From an uncultured Oscillospiraceae bacterium (GTDB lineage: Bacteria > Bacillota > Clostridia > Oscillospirales > Oscillospiraceae), in the NCBI GenBank assembly GCA_947630645.1, contig CANRIF010000001.1, forward strand, positions 1-64,000: a stretch of 64,000 nucleotides of DNA, in the 5' to 3' direction. Of the stretch, positions 25,032-33,955 are shown piece by piece (position 1 is the stretch's first letter; every line of letters starts with the position of its first letter). The position numbers and the translations under genes were made by a program. The notes beneath the pieces were generated by a model, which was not told the DNA's origin, did no database searches, and saw nothing but the letters and a program-made list of their open reading frames with translations.

Positions 25032-25755
25032 GCAGCAGCACCTCCCGCAGCCGGGGGAACAGCAGCTTCGCGCTCCAGGCCGCCAGCAGCGCCGGACCCA
25101 GGAACACGAACAGGAACGAGGCCCACACCATGTACCGGTACAGCACCGCCAGCGCCGCCAGATGGGCCGCGCCCACCAGCGCGCCCTTCCAGCCGCCCAG
25201 GACGATCAGATACACGGCGTTTTTCCATATGGATGTCAGGGGCAGCGCCACCAGCGCCACCTGGGAGAAGGCGTACACCGCGAAGCACAGCAGCAGCCAC
25301 CCGCCCAGCAGGAGGCTCACGATCACCCACACGGGGCGCTGGGCCGTTACCAGAAGGCTGAGCAGCAGCGCGCCCAGGAAGGGGACCAGCAGGGCCATGG
25401 TGGCCATCCCCTGCCGGAGGTTGGCCCGGTAGCTGGCGAAAAAGGGGCGCATCTCGTGCTTCGGCACCTGGCGGACGATCTGGTAGCACACGTCGTACAT
25501 GGCCGCGACGGCGGGGCCGGCGGGGATCAGCAGCGCCACCGCCAGCAGCAGCACGCCGAAGTGGCCCAGGGCCAGGCCGAAGTACAGGGTGAACACGGCC
25601 GGCAGGAAGAACAGCACCAGCTTGAAGTTGTCGATGAACAGCCGGAAGAAGTTGGACCGGATGGGGCCGAAGCATGGCTCGTCGACGCCGCGCCGGTCCT
25701 GCTCCTGCTGGCGACGTTTTTCCTCGCCGCCGAACTGCCGCTCATAAAAGCCCAT
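25021..25755 (-). CDS. YesL-family (DUF624) membrane protein
   Basis: A 244-residue integral membrane protein with about five hydrophobic segments (near 42-62, 63-85, 118-140, 143-165, 190-225). The N-terminal RSNFFRLFIDNFKLVLFFLP and the segment GPAVAAMYDVCYQIVRQ are typical of YesL/DUF624 proteins, which are encoded beside family-1 carbohydrate ABC importers in Firmicutes. Role unknown, possibly a transporter accessory. It has its own promoter just upstream, though it follows the permease genes on the same strand. Confidence 0.8.
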   Translation of the reverse strand: MGFYERQFGGEEKRRQQEQDRRGVDEPCFGPIRSNFFRLFIDNFKLVLFFLPAVFTLYFGLALGHFGVLLLAVALLIPAGPAVAAMYDVCYQIVRQVPKHEMRPFFASYRANLRQGMATMALLVPFLGALLLSLLVTAQRPVWVIVSLLLGGWLLLCFAVYAFSQVALVALPLTSIWKNAVYLIVLGGWKGALVGAAHLAALAVLYRYMVWASFLFVFLGPALLAAWSAKLLFPRLREVLLREG

Positions 25756-25781
25756 GCTGTGCGCCCCTTCCGTTTTTTCTC

Positions 25782-25811
25782 ATTATATACCGCGCAGGAG
25801 CGCATTTTCAA
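25782..25811 (-). promoter_or_regulatory. Promoter upstream of the yesL-like gene, inside a hairpin
   Basis: Minus-strand TTGAAA (complement of 25806-25811), 18-nt spacer, TATAAT (complement of 25782-25787). The -35 box lies in the loop of a perfect 12-bp hairpin (25795-25806 with 25810-25821) between the permease and yesL genes, so the hairpin may separate two transcripts. Confidence 0.55.
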
Positions 25812-25836
25812 TGCGCTCCTGGCTGTGCCGCCGGCC

Positions 25837-26685
25837 TCACTTCAGGCCGGAGGTGGTGGAGATGCCGTTGAGGAAATACTGCTGCGCGAAGAAGAACAGC
25901 GCGATCAGCGGCACGGTGAACACCGTGCTGGCGGCCATCAGCAGCGGCCACTCCGGGTTATCCGCCTTGCGGAACTGCTGCAGGCCGATGGACAGGGTGT
26001 ACTTGCTGGAACTTTGCAGATACAGCAGCGGGCCGTTCAAGTCGTTCCAGTGGGCGATGAACACCAGCACCGCGATGGTGGTCAGGGTGGACTTGCACAT
26101 GGGGTACACGATGGTATAGAGGATACGCAGGTCCCCGGCCCCGTCGATGCGGGCCGCCTCGATGACCGAGTTGGGAAGGCTCTTCATATACTGCCGGCAC
26201 AGGTAGATGTAGTACCCGCTGCCGAAGAACGTGGGCAGGATCAGGGGAACGAAGGAGTCCGTCAGGCCCAGCTTGGCCCAGATGCTGTACATGGGGATCT
26301 GGGTGACCTGCCAGGGGATCATCATGGTGAACAGGATGATGGGGAAGATGATCTTGCCGCCCTTCCAGGGCACCTTGGTCAGGGAGTAGGCGATGAACGG
26401 GCAGGAGAACAGCACGCCGATCACCGGCATGACGGAGGAGAACACGGTGTTGCGGATATACTTGGCCAGGTCCATCCGCTGGAACACGGTGACGAAATTC
26501 TCCCACACGGCCGGGTCGGGGACCCAGCGCACGGGGATGGAGAACACCAGCGCGTCGTCCATCAGCGCGGTGCGGATCATCCAGTATAGGGGCAGGGCGA
26601 ACACCGCCGCGAAGAAGAAGAGCAGGAATATCCCCACGAAACGGGTGATGCGGGAAGACAGAGAGGGTCCGTGTTTCGTTTTCAT
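25837..26685 (-). CDS. Carbohydrate ABC transporter permease (MalG type)
   Basis: A 282-residue inner-membrane permease with six predicted segments. The ATPase-docking EAA loop is EAARIDGAGDLRILYTIVYP (about residues 190-209). It pairs with the MalF-type gene 13 nt upstream to form the channel of a family-1 sugar importer. No ATPase gene is in this operon, as is normal for Firmicutes that share one MsmX/UgpC-type ATPase; such a gene lies at 63327. Confidence 0.9.
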   Translation of the reverse strand: MKTKHGPSLSSRITRFVGIFLLFFFAAVFALPLYWMIRTALMDDALVFSIPVRWVPDPAVWENFVTVFQRMDLAKYIRNTVFSSVMPVIGVLFSCPFIAYSLTKVPWKGGKIIFPIILFTMMIPWQVTQIPMYSIWAKLGLTDSFVPLILPTFFGSGYYIYLCRQYMKSLPNSVIEAARIDGAGDLRILYTIVYPMCKSTLTTIAVLVFIAHWNDLNGPLLYLQSSSKYTLSIGLQQFRKADNPEWPLLMAASTVFTVPLIALFFFAQQYFLNGISTTSGLK

Positions 26686-26698
26686 CTTTCCGCCCTCC

Positions 26699-27664
26699 TC
26701 ATTCCACGTCGTAGTTGACGCTCTTCTCGGAGAAGTACATCACGATGGCGGTGGCGACGATGACGATGATGGCCAGCAGCACGGCCATGGCGGAGGCGTA
26801 GCCCATCTTGTACTGCAGGAAGGCCTTCCGGTACAGATACAGGCAGTAGAACAGCATGGAGTTGCCCGGTCCGCCGCCGGCGCCGTTGGACATATCGGTG
26901 AGGCTGGCGAACACATACGCCTGGGTGAAGTACTGGAAGTGGGAGATCATGCTCATGACCACCTGGAACTCGATGGTGGGGGAGATGCAGGGCAGGGTGA
27001 TGGAGAAGAACCGGCGCACAGGGCCGGCGCCGTCCAGCTCCGCCGCCTCGTAAAACGTCTCCGGCACCGAGCGCAGCGCGGCCAGGTAGATGATCATGCC
27101 CGTGCCGCAGCGCCACACGTCCATGATGATCAGGGCCATCTTGGTGAACTTGGGGTCGCTCAGCCAGTATGGCCCGGGGATGCCGAACCAGCCCAGCACG
27201 GTGTTGAGCAGACCGTGGTTGCCGTTGAGGACCCACATGAACAGCATGGAACTGGCCACGATCGGCACCAGGGTGGGCAGATAGAACAAGGTGCGGAACA
27301 CCGGGATGCCCTTGATCCGCCGCTGGTTGAGCAGCAGGGCCAGGGCCAGCGCCACCACCTGCCCCAGGGGCGTGCCGATAAGGGTGACGTACATGGTGTT
27401 GCCAAGGCTCTTCCATATGTAGCGGTCATGGAAGATGTCCACATAGTTCTGGAACCAGACCCAGTCCTGGCGGCTGAATAGGTCATAGTTGGTGAAGCTG
27501 TAATAGATGGCCATGCCCACAGGAACGATGGTGAAGCACAAAAAACCGATGATCCAGGGGGAGGCGAACATCAGGCCGATGCGGTTGAAGCGGCGCTGCC
27601 TGGCCGAGACGGAGAGCCGCGCGCTCCCATCCGGGGCCCGTTCCACGATGACGTTGCTTTTCAA
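26699..27664 (-). CDS. Carbohydrate ABC transporter permease (MalF/UgpA type)
   Basis: A 321-residue permease. An N-terminal basic cytoplasmic stretch is followed by about six membrane segments; the EAA loop is EAAELDGAGPVRRFFSITLP. Close relatives import oligosaccharides or glycosides. GGAGTGATC lies before the ATG. It is 98 nt downstream of the binding-protein gene, with a stable hairpin in between that could set the ratio of binding protein to permease. Confidence 0.9.
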   Translation of the reverse strand: MKSNVIVERAPDGSARLSVSARQRRFNRIGLMFASPWIIGFLCFTIVPVGMAIYYSFTNYDLFSRQDWVWFQNYVDIFHDRYIWKSLGNTMYVTLIGTPLGQVVALALALLLNQRRIKGIPVFRTLFYLPTLVPIVASSMLFMWVLNGNHGLLNTVLGWFGIPGPYWLSDPKFTKMALIIMDVWRCGTGMIIYLAALRSVPETFYEAAELDGAGPVRRFFSITLPCISPTIEFQVVMSMISHFQYFTQAYVFASLTDMSNGAGGGPGNSMLFYCLYLYRKAFLQYKMGYASAMAVLLAIIVIVATAIVMYFSEKSVNYDVE

Positions 27665-27712
27665 GTGATCACTCCTTTTGCGCGGGCCGTGTCCTCGCTT
27701 TCATATGGGCAA

Positions 27713-27739
27713 CGGGGATGCCACGGAGTGGCATCCCCG
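27713..27739 (-). other. Intergenic hairpin between binding-protein and permease genes
   Basis: Perfect 12-bp stem CGGGGATGCCAC / GTGGCATCCCCG with a 3-nt loop and no T run. It is likely to protect the 3' end of the upstream binding-protein mRNA or cause partial termination, rather than end transcription fully. Confidence 0.65.
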
Positions 27740-27762
27740 CGCTAGGGAGATAGAAGTCAGAT

Positions 27763-29052
27763 TCAGCTGATGTCCGCCGCGGCGGCCTCTGCCTCGGCCT
27801 GGACCTCGGCGCAGGCGTCGTCAAGGCTCAGGTTGCCGGCAAAGTACTCGCCCATGTAGGTGCTGATGGCGGTCAGGTACTCGCTGACGTAGCCGCTCAT
27901 GGGGAAGGAGCGCAGCTCGGCGGACTGGAGCATGGCGGCGGCCGTCTTCACGGACTCGGTCACGTCCATATCCTCCAGGGCCTGGAGAGCGGAGATACGG
28001 GGCATGAAGTTGCCGCGGCCGTAACCGCCCTCGGCGCGGTACGCCATGGCGTCCTTGCCGTTGAGGTAGGCCATGACCTGCCAGGCGGCGTCGGGGTTCT
28101 CGGTCTTGGCGTTGATGGCGAACACGCCGCCGGTCAGCATGTTGGTGGGCAGCGGGGCGATGGCGTAGTCCTCGCCGTAGACCAGATCCAGCTGGTCGGC
28201 GGACTCCTCAAAGCCTGCCAGGCCCGCGTCGCCGTTGAAGCGCATGGCCGCCTCGCCCGTCAGGACGGGGTCGGTGGTGGTGCAGCGGGTGCTGTAATAG
28301 TCGGTGCCCCAGGCGGTGGCCTGGTTGTAGCCGCCCAGCGCCTCGATCAGCTGCATCTGGAAGGAGTAGGCCTCCTTGATGCCGTCGTTGTTGAAGTTCA
28401 CGTTGCCCTCTTCGTCCACCCAGTCGGCGCCGAAGGCCACGGGCCACAGAACGGTGTCATGCCAGGGGAAGGTGGGGTGCAGGCCGACGGTCTTGATGGT
28501 GCCGTCCTCGTTCAGTTCGGTGCAGTCCAGCGCGCACTGGAGCATCTCCTCCATGGTCTCGGGGAAGTGGTCCCAGTTGTGGGCGGCCATCACCTTGGGG
28601 TTATACAGGATGTAGGTGGTGGAAGCGGTGAAGGGGATGGAATAGATGTGTCCGTCCACGGAGCAGAGGTTCCAGATGGCGGGCAGGAAGTCGTCCTTGT
28701 CGAATTCCGCGTCGTTCTCCACATAGTCCGTCAGATCCAGGATGGCGCCGCGGGCCGCCAGGCCGGGGGCATACTCCCAGTTCATCTGGAAGATGTCGGG
28801 GGTGCCGGAGGTGGGGATGGCGGTGATGACGTTGTCGTAGGTCTTGGCGTTGACCAGCTCGATCTTGATGTCGTCATGCTCCGCGTTCCAGTCCTCGGCC
28901 AGCTTCAGGAAACGGTTGGACTCGGCGGTGGGCTCCTCGGACTCTGCCTGGAAGGTCCAGACGGTGACCGTGACAGGATCATCCGCCATCACGGGGGCGG
29001 CCAGACTCATGACCATGGTCAGAGCCAGCAGCAGGCAAAACAGCTTCTTCAT
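27763..29052 (-). CDS. Extracellular sugar-binding protein, family 1 (ABC importer)
   Basis: A 429-residue solute-binding protein. The signal peptide (about residues 1-23, LLLALTMVMSLAAPVMA) ends in an AxA-type site before DDPVTVTVWTF; there is no lipobox cysteine, so it may be released or held by another means. The mature part shows the family-1 pattern, with IWNLCSVDGHIYSIPFTAS and a C-terminal GKDAMAYRAEGGYGRGNFMP. First gene of the importer operon; the binding specificity is presumably a GlcNAc-containing glycan given the flanking GH20 and nag genes. Confidence 0.88.
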   Translation of the reverse strand: MKKLFCLLLALTMVMSLAAPVMADDPVTVTVWTFQAESEEPTAESNRFLKLAEDWNAEHDDIKIELVNAKTYDNVITAIPTSGTPDIFQMNWEYAPGLAARGAILDLTDYVENDAEFDKDDFLPAIWNLCSVDGHIYSIPFTASTTYILYNPKVMAAHNWDHFPETMEEMLQCALDCTELNEDGTIKTVGLHPTFPWHDTVLWPVAFGADWVDEEGNVNFNNDGIKEAYSFQMQLIEALGGYNQATAWGTDYYSTRCTTTDPVLTGEAAMRFNGDAGLAGFEESADQLDLVYGEDYAIAPLPTNMLTGGVFAINAKTENPDAAWQVMAYLNGKDAMAYRAEGGYGRGNFMPRISALQALEDMDVTESVKTAAAMLQSAELRSFPMSGYVSEYLTAISTYMGEYFAGNLSLDDACAEVQAEAEAAAADIS

Positions 29053-29148
29053 GAGATAGAATCCTCCTATTTAAAATTTCGCCGGTAATGGTTTGATACC
29101 TTTGCGTTGTATCCATGGTACCAAATATGTCCCAATTTGTCTTTGCAG

Positions 29149-29193
29149 ATTATAAGAATATTTTTGCACATTGCACAATACGTTAGCGATTTG
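29149..29193 (-). promoter_or_regulatory. Promoter and putative operator of the sugar importer operon
   Basis: Minus strand: TTGTGC (-35), 18 nt, TATAAT (-10, complement of 29149-29154). The -35 region sits in TGTGCAATGTGCAAAAATA (complement of 29159-29177), similar to the box at 15627-15646. Just upstream is CAAATCGCTAA (complement of 29183-29193), which recurs exactly at 33969-33979. Confidence 0.5.
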
Positions 29194-29199
29194 GGCCGG

Positions 29200-30348
29200 T
29201 CAGCCCCCGCCGGCCTCCCCGCATCGGTACAGCGCCTCCCGCAGCTGGGGATGCAGATACTGGAAGGTGATGTAGGACTGGCAGACCTGCTGGGCGTAGT
29301 ACATCGCCAGCCGGTGGGTCCGGTCGACGAGTACATAGGCCCCCGCCGCGCCGTCCCAGCCGAACTCGCCCAGGGGCGAGCCGATGCCCTCCAGCTTCTC
29401 CGTCAGCACCCGGACCCCCAGCCCGTAGCTGTAACCCCGGGCGGCGGGGCTGCGGTCCAAAAAGTCCCTCCTCTGGACCGGCCCCAGCTGGGGCGACGCC
29501 ATTAGCGCCACCGAGGCGGGCGAGAGCAGCCGGTACCCGTCCGGGCCTGCGCCGTCCATGCTCAGCGCCGCCGCCAGGCGGATGCAGTCGTCCACCGTGC
29601 TGAGAAGCCCCGCGCCCCCGGCCTCGTATTCCTCCGTGAACCGGAAGGGGTTGTGCTGGTAGATGACCTTCCGGTGCCCGGCCAGGTCCGTGTGAGCGTA
29701 CTGGGTGGACAGGCGGGCCAGCTGCTCCGCCGTGGGGTGGAAGGTGGTGTCCGTCATGCCAAGGGGCTGGATGACGTTTAGGTTTACATAATCAGAAAGA
29801 CGCTGGCCGGAGGCCACCTCGATGACGGCGCCCAGTACGTCGTGGCACAGGCTGTATAGGAAGTGGGTCCCCGGGTCGAACTGCAGCGGGTCCCCCGCCA
29901 GGGCGGACACCAGGCGCCGGGTGGAGCCGTCCGGCCCGGCCATGGCCCGCAGCAGCGCCGGCCGTTGCTGCCAGTCGTAATCCAGCCCGCCGGTCATGGT
30001 CAGCAGGTGCCGGACGGTGAGGACGGACCGGGCCGGGCGGACCGCGCCGTCTTTTTCCCGGACGGTGAGATGCCCGAACTCCGGCAGGTACTGGCTCACC
30101 GGCGCGTCCAGCGCCAGCAGCCCCCGCTCGATCAGCCGCATGGCGGCGGTGACGGTGAACAGCTTCGTGGCCGAATATATCCAATAGGTATCGCGGGCGG
30201 ACACGGGGCGCCTGCCGTTGGGGTCGGAAAAGCCGGCGCTGTGGCGGTATACCACGCGCCCATCCACGGCCACCGCGCAGTCGCAGCCGGGGATGCCGAA
30301 CCGCTCCCCCAGCGAGTCCAGAAAGGCGCTGAGCGGCTCAAAGCCCAT
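29200..30348 (-). CDS. Beta-lactamase-family serine hydrolase (class C fold)
   Basis: A 382-residue hydrolase of the penicillin-binding-protein/esterase fold. The nucleophile motif SxxK is SATK in IYSATKLFTVTAAMRL (about residue 59). The expected YxN motif reads YSLCHDVLG, so its Asn is not conserved, and no obvious KTG triad is seen; an esterase or peptidase role is more likely than drug resistance. No signal peptide is apparent. ATG at 30348 follows GGGGGAT and lies inside the end of the upstream gfo gene (11-nt overlap). Confidence 0.75.
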   Translation of the reverse strand: MGFEPLSAFLDSLGERFGIPGCDCAVAVDGRVVYRHSAGFSDPNGRRPVSARDTYWIYSATKLFTVTAAMRLIERGLLALDAPVSQYLPEFGHLTVREKDGAVRPARSVLTVRHLLTMTGGLDYDWQQRPALLRAMAGPDGSTRRLVSALAGDPLQFDPGTHFLYSLCHDVLGAVIEVASGQRLSDYVNLNVIQPLGMTDTTFHPTAEQLARLSTQYAHTDLAGHRKVIYQHNPFRFTEEYEAGGAGLLSTVDDCIRLAAALSMDGAGPDGYRLLSPASVALMASPQLGPVQRRDFLDRSPAARGYSYGLGVRVLTEKLEGIGSPLGEFGWDGAAGAYVLVDRTHRLAMYYAQQVCQSYITFQYLHPQLREALYRCGEAGGG

Positions 30349-31297
30349 CGCGATATCCCCCGTACATGGGGCCGGAGGCCGCGGCATAGTCCCGCCAGAA
30401 GGCCCGCCCGTCATAGCAGGGGCCGTCCTCGGCCAGGTCTGCCAGCGCCACCTCCGCGCCGCCCTGGGCGCGGGACGCGGCGGCGGCCAGCATGATCCGC
30501 ACCGACTCGCCCAGCGCCTCCACCGGGACCAGCCGGTGGGGCTTGCCCTCCATAAAGTTGCATATCTGCTCCACCAGCGCCGCGTACAGCCGGTTGGAGT
30601 CCAGGCGGAAGTGGCAGGTGGTCTTGGTGGTCATGATGGTGAGGACGAAGGGCTGCCAGACGCCGGTGAAGGTGTTGAAGATGGCGCTCTGGCCGCTGGC
30701 GAAGCGGACGAAGTAGCTCTCGGCGTACTGGCCGCTGTCCGCCTGGCCCCGGCCCATATAGCGCACCGCCTCGGCCCCGGTGCCGAGGATGCCGCCGATG
30801 CACTCGGCGATGTGGATGCCGTAGTTGAACTCGTCCACCCCGGCGGTGCCGAACACCTGGACGGGCCTGCCCCGCTCCGCCTCCGGCTGGGCGAGGAATT
30901 CCTGCACCTCATAGGCGTACCGGGCGCTGGACGCCCCCAGGATCACCGCCCCCTGGGCCGTGAGGCGCTCCACGGCGCGCAGGTCCCGCAGGTTGCCCAC
31001 AAGGGGCTTGTCGATGAACACGGGCTTGCCCCGGCGGATGAACGGCATGGCGCAGCGCAGATGGTCGTCCCAGTCGCAGCCGTGGATGAAGCCGATGTCG
31101 CACATCTCCGCCAGTTCCTCCAGGCTCCCGCAGCGCCTCTCCAGCCCGAAGCGGCGGATGAAGCCCTCCACCTCCCGGTTGTCCCGGAAGGAGTCGTTGT
31201 ACACGCCCACATAGCGGGCGCGGCTGTCCCTTTCCATCACCTCCCCGAACCCCATAGGGTGAGAGGTGTCGATATTCACGGCGCCGACACGGATCAT
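30338..31297 (-). CDS. Gfo/Idh/MocA-like oxidoreductase (no. 4)
   Basis: A 319-residue protein of the Gfo/Idh/MocA superfamily but of a divergent branch: the N-terminus reads VGAVNIDTSHPMGFGEVM in place of the classic GxGxxG, and the EKP motif is FIDKPLVGN. A central EFNYGIHIAECIGGIL segment aligns with the catalytic histidine region. First gene of a two-gene unit with the serine hydrolase. Some relatives with the DTSHP opening act on sugar derivatives; whether cofactor binding is normal cannot be judged here. Confidence 0.75.
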   Translation of the reverse strand: MIRVGAVNIDTSHPMGFGEVMERDSRARYVGVYNDSFRDNREVEGFIRRFGLERRCGSLEELAEMCDIGFIHGCDWDDHLRCAMPFIRRGKPVFIDKPLVGNLRDLRAVERLTAQGAVILGASSARYAYEVQEFLAQPEAERGRPVQVFGTAGVDEFNYGIHIAECIGGILGTGAEAVRYMGRGQADSGQYAESYFVRFASGQSAIFNTFTGVWQPFVLTIMTTKTTCHFRLDSNRLYAALVEQICNFMEGKPHRLVPVEALGESVRIMLAAAASRAQGGAEVALADLAEDGPCYDGRAFWRDYAAASGPMYGGYRDGL

Positions 31298-31352
31298 GTT
31301 GCTGTCACCTCATGCTCCAGAGTACCGGGCAAGATCCTGTCCCGGCAAACAT

Positions 31353-31381
31353 ATTAGAACATATCTATAAAATAAGGTCAA
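31353..31381 (-). promoter_or_regulatory. Promoter of gfo no. 4 / serine hydrolase unit
   Basis: Minus strand TTGACC (complement of 31376-31381), 17-nt spacer, TCTAAT (complement of 31353-31358), 56 nt before the gfo ATG. The surrounding 31340-31440 is markedly AT-rich. Confidence 0.6.
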
Positions 31382-31492
31382 TCATTTTTGGCAATTCCGG
31401 TTAAAATTTACAAAAATTCCCCTAAAATGTGCAACAAGACCGGCCGGGCGGACCGATATGACAGGGGGCAGCGAAGGCGGTCTCCCGGCATA

Positions 31493-31521
31493 TTGACAAC
31501 CGGCACGGGGCGTGGTATCCT
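31493..31521 (+). promoter_or_regulatory. Promoter of degV
   Basis: TTGACA (31493-31498), 17-nt spacer, TATCCT (31516-31521), 38 nt before the degV ATG. Confidence 0.65.
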
Positions 31522-31559
31522 TCTGGCACATCATGTGCTGAACACAAAAGGAGGCCGCC

Positions 31560-32429
31560 ATGGCAGTTAAGATCATCACCGATTCCGCCTCGGACATCAC
31601 CCAGGCGTATGCGGCCCAGCTGGGGATCGAGGTCATCCCCATGACCACGATATTCAAGGACACCGCCTATCTCGACGGGGTGACGCTGACCAACAGGGAG
31701 TTTTTTGAGAAGCTTATCGAGACGGACGAGATGCCCCATACCAGCCAGATCACGCCCTTCCAGTACGAGGAGGCGTTCGGGCGGGCCGTCTCCGCCGGGG
31801 ACGAGGCCGTGTATATCGCCCTGTCCTCCAAGCTCTCTGGCTCCTGCGGCGGGGCCTTTGCCGCGGCGTCGGAATTCGGGGGCAGGGTCCGGGTGGTGGA
31901 CAGCGAGAACGTGTGCATCGGGCAGCAGCTTCTGGTGCTGTATGCCGTGCGTCTCCGGGACCGGGGGCTGGACGCCGCCGGGATCGTCCGGGAACTGGAG
32001 GCGCGGCGGGGCAGTGTGCGGCTGCTGGCGCTGCTGGACACCCTGGAATACCTCAAAAAGGGGGGCCGGATATCTCCCGCCGTGGCCTTCGCGGGAGGGC
32101 TGCTGTCCATCAAGCCCGTGGTGGCGGTGGAAAAGGGCGAGGTCGTCCTCATCGGCAAGGCCAGAGGGTCAAAAAACGGCAACAACCTGCTGATGCGCTT
32201 CGTGGAGGAGAGCGGCGGGATCGACTTTGATATGCCTTATGTGCTGGGATACAGCGGGCTGGACGATACGCTGCTCCAAAAGTACATCCGCGACAGCGAG
32301 GCCCTATATAGGGGCCGCGCGGAGGACCTGCCCGTCTGCGCCATCGGCAGCACCATCGGCACCCACGTCGGCCCGGGGGCGATCGCCGTGGCCTTTTTCT
32401 GCGGCGGGGACGCCTCCGGCCGGGCGTGA
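31560..32429 (+). CDS. DegV-family fatty-acid-binding protein
   Basis: A 289-residue DegV protein. In Firmicutes these bind fatty acids and deliver them to fatty-acid kinase FakA. Typical segments: ITDSASDI at the N-terminus, the TSQITPFQYEEAF ligand-entry region, ALSSKLSGSCGGAF, and the LDTLEYLKKGGRIS motif (about residues 159-172) diagnostic of the family. AAAGGAGG precedes the ATG. Single gene with its own promoter and a strong terminator; no fakA is adjacent. Confidence 0.93.
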   Translation: MAVKIITDSASDITQAYAAQLGIEVIPMTTIFKDTAYLDGVTLTNREFFEKLIETDEMPHTSQITPFQYEEAFGRAVSAGDEAVYIALSSKLSGSCGGAFAAASEFGGRVRVVDSENVCIGQQLLVLYAVRLRDRGLDAAGIVRELEARRGSVRLLALLDTLEYLKKGGRISPAVAFAGGLLSIKPVVAVEKGEVVLIGKARGSKNGNNLLMRFVEESGGIDFDMPYVLGYSGLDDTLLQKYIRDSEALYRGRAEDLPVCAIGSTIGTHVGPGAIAVAFFCGGDASGRA

Positions 32430-32450
32430 GGCGGGCGCTTGGGGCAAAAC

Positions 32451-32488
32451 AAAGGACACAGAGCGGTTTCAGCCGCTCTGTGTCCTTT
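32451..32488 (+). terminator. Terminator between degV and the MATE gene
   Basis: Perfect 16-bp stem AAAGGACACAGAGCGG / CCGCTCTGTGTCCTTT with a 6-nt loop (32451-32466 with 32473-32488), continuing into TTAT. A/T runs at both stem ends allow it to act on both the convergent genes. Confidence 0.85.
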
Positions 32489-32514
32489 TATGCTGCCGGG
32501 ATGCCGGCCTGTCC

Positions 32515-33837
32515 TCACCGCCGCCAGCGGCCGGTCCGGAACCGGGCGTAGGAGACGACGAAATTCACGAACCACCCGATAGGCACGGCGTACCACACCC
32601 AGGCGATGCCCAGCCGCGGGGCCAGAAGCTTGGCGACGGCCACCCGGATGCAGAGGTTGAGCAGGTTCGCCAGCGTGAACACCGGCATGTCGCCCGCCCC
32701 GCGCAGCAGGCCGTCCGCGGTCATCTTCAGGCCGATAAGCCCAAAGAACCAGCCCAGGAAGGCGAGATAGTCCCGCCCGGTGGCCAGCGCCTGGGGGGAG
32801 CTGTCCGCGGGCAGGAACAGGCCCACGATCTGCCTGTTGAACAGCTCCAGCACCAGGCAGATCACCGCCGCGAACACCGCCACCAGCTCCACCGCCGCCC
32901 GGCCGCCCTTGGGGACGCGCTCCTGCCGGCCGGCGCCGATGTTCTGGGCGGTGTAGGTGGCGATGGCGTTGCCGATGCCGCTCATGGGCACCACGCACAT
33001 GGACTCCACGCGCATCCCGGCGGAAAAACCGGCCAGCGCCTGGGAGCCAAAGCTGTTCACCACCGACTGCACCAGCATCATCCCGATGGAGACGGTGGAC
33101 TGCTGCAAAATGGAGGGCAGGGCGATGCGGGCCATGGGCAGCAGCTGGTCCGGGGCGAAGAGGCGTCCGGCGCCCTCCATGGAGCGCAGCTGCCGGAGCA
33201 GGACGGCAAAGCACAGCAGCGCCGATACCCCCTGGGCGATCAGCGTCCCCCAGGCCGCGCCCGCCACCCCCATGTGCAGGCCGGTCACCAGCGCCCAGTC
33301 CAGGGCGATGTTGAACAGCGACGAGAAGATAAGAAAGGCCAGGGGTATCCGGGAGCGGCCCAGGGCGTTGAACATGGACGAGAGGACGTTATACATGAAC
33401 AGGAAGGGCAGGCCGAGAAAGTAGATGTCCAGATAGGTCACGGCCATGTCCATCACGTCCGCCGGGGTGTTCAGCGCCGAGAGGATCAGCCTGTCCGTCC
33501 GCAGGCCCAGGACGCCCAGCGCGGCGCTGAGGAGAAGGAACGCCGTCAACGCCGTATAGGCCGCCGACTTCATCCGGCCGTAGCTTTTTCCGCCGAAATA
33601 CCGGCTGACGACGACGGAGGCGCCGTTGCCGCCGCCGATCGCCACACAGATGAATATGTTCGTCAGCGCCATGGACGCCCCGACGGCGCCCAGGGCCTGT
33701 TCGCCCACGAACTGGCCCACGATGGCGGAATCCGCCATGGTGTAGGTCTGCTGGAACAGGTTCCCGGCGATCATTGGGGCCGCGAACGACGCCAGCGCCC
33801 GCAGCGGCGGTTCGGTGGTGAGATAGTCGTCCCGCAC
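32515..33837 (-). CDS. MATE-family multidrug/metabolite exporter
   Basis: A 440-residue membrane protein with twelve predicted segments and the two-fold MatE repeat. The first repeat includes FAAPMIAGNLFQQTYTMADS and VGQFVGEQALGAVGAS; the second starts near ALPSILQQSTVSIGMML. Such proteins export drugs or metabolites with sodium or proton antiport. GTG start at 33837 behind GGGGG. Single gene, divergent from the Liv-type operon, with which it shares a 390-bp regulatory region. Confidence 0.88.
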   Translation of the reverse strand: MRDDYLTTEPPLRALASFAAPMIAGNLFQQTYTMADSAIVGQFVGEQALGAVGASMALTNIFICVAIGGGNGASVVVSRYFGGKSYGRMKSAAYTALTAFLLLSAALGVLGLRTDRLILSALNTPADVMDMAVTYLDIYFLGLPFLFMYNVLSSMFNALGRSRIPLAFLIFSSLFNIALDWALVTGLHMGVAGAAWGTLIAQGVSALLCFAVLLRQLRSMEGAGRLFAPDQLLPMARIALPSILQQSTVSIGMMLVQSVVNSFGSQALAGFSAGMRVESMCVVPMSGIGNAIATYTAQNIGAGRQERVPKGGRAAVELVAVFAAVICLVLELFNRQIVGLFLPADSSPQALATGRDYLAFLGWFFGLIGLKMTADGLLRGAGDMPVFTLANLLNLCIRVAVAKLLAPRLGIAWVWYAVPIGWFVNFVVSYARFRTGRWRR

Positions 33838-33940
33838 GGCGGTCGCCCCCTTTCTGCGCTGCCGGACGGCATCAGGATGATATGATTATACGTGATCAGA
33901 CAAAAGGAGACAAGCCGGCGGGAACTTCCGTTCGGCAAAG

Positions 33941-33955
33941 TGCAATCGTTTGCAA
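33941..33955. promoter_or_regulatory. LacI-type operator, copy 1
   Basis: TGCAATCGTTTGCAA, identical to 34122-34136 and 181 nt away from it. TTGCAA half sites around a central CG are the pattern of LacI-family operators; a LacI regulator is encoded in the same operon at 40836. It lies upstream of the -35 box. Confidence 0.6.

Noticed and set aside
29200-30348. Class C beta-lactamase conferring resistance
   Set aside because: SxxK is present but the YxN motif is altered and no signal peptide is seen; a general serine hydrolase is the safer call.
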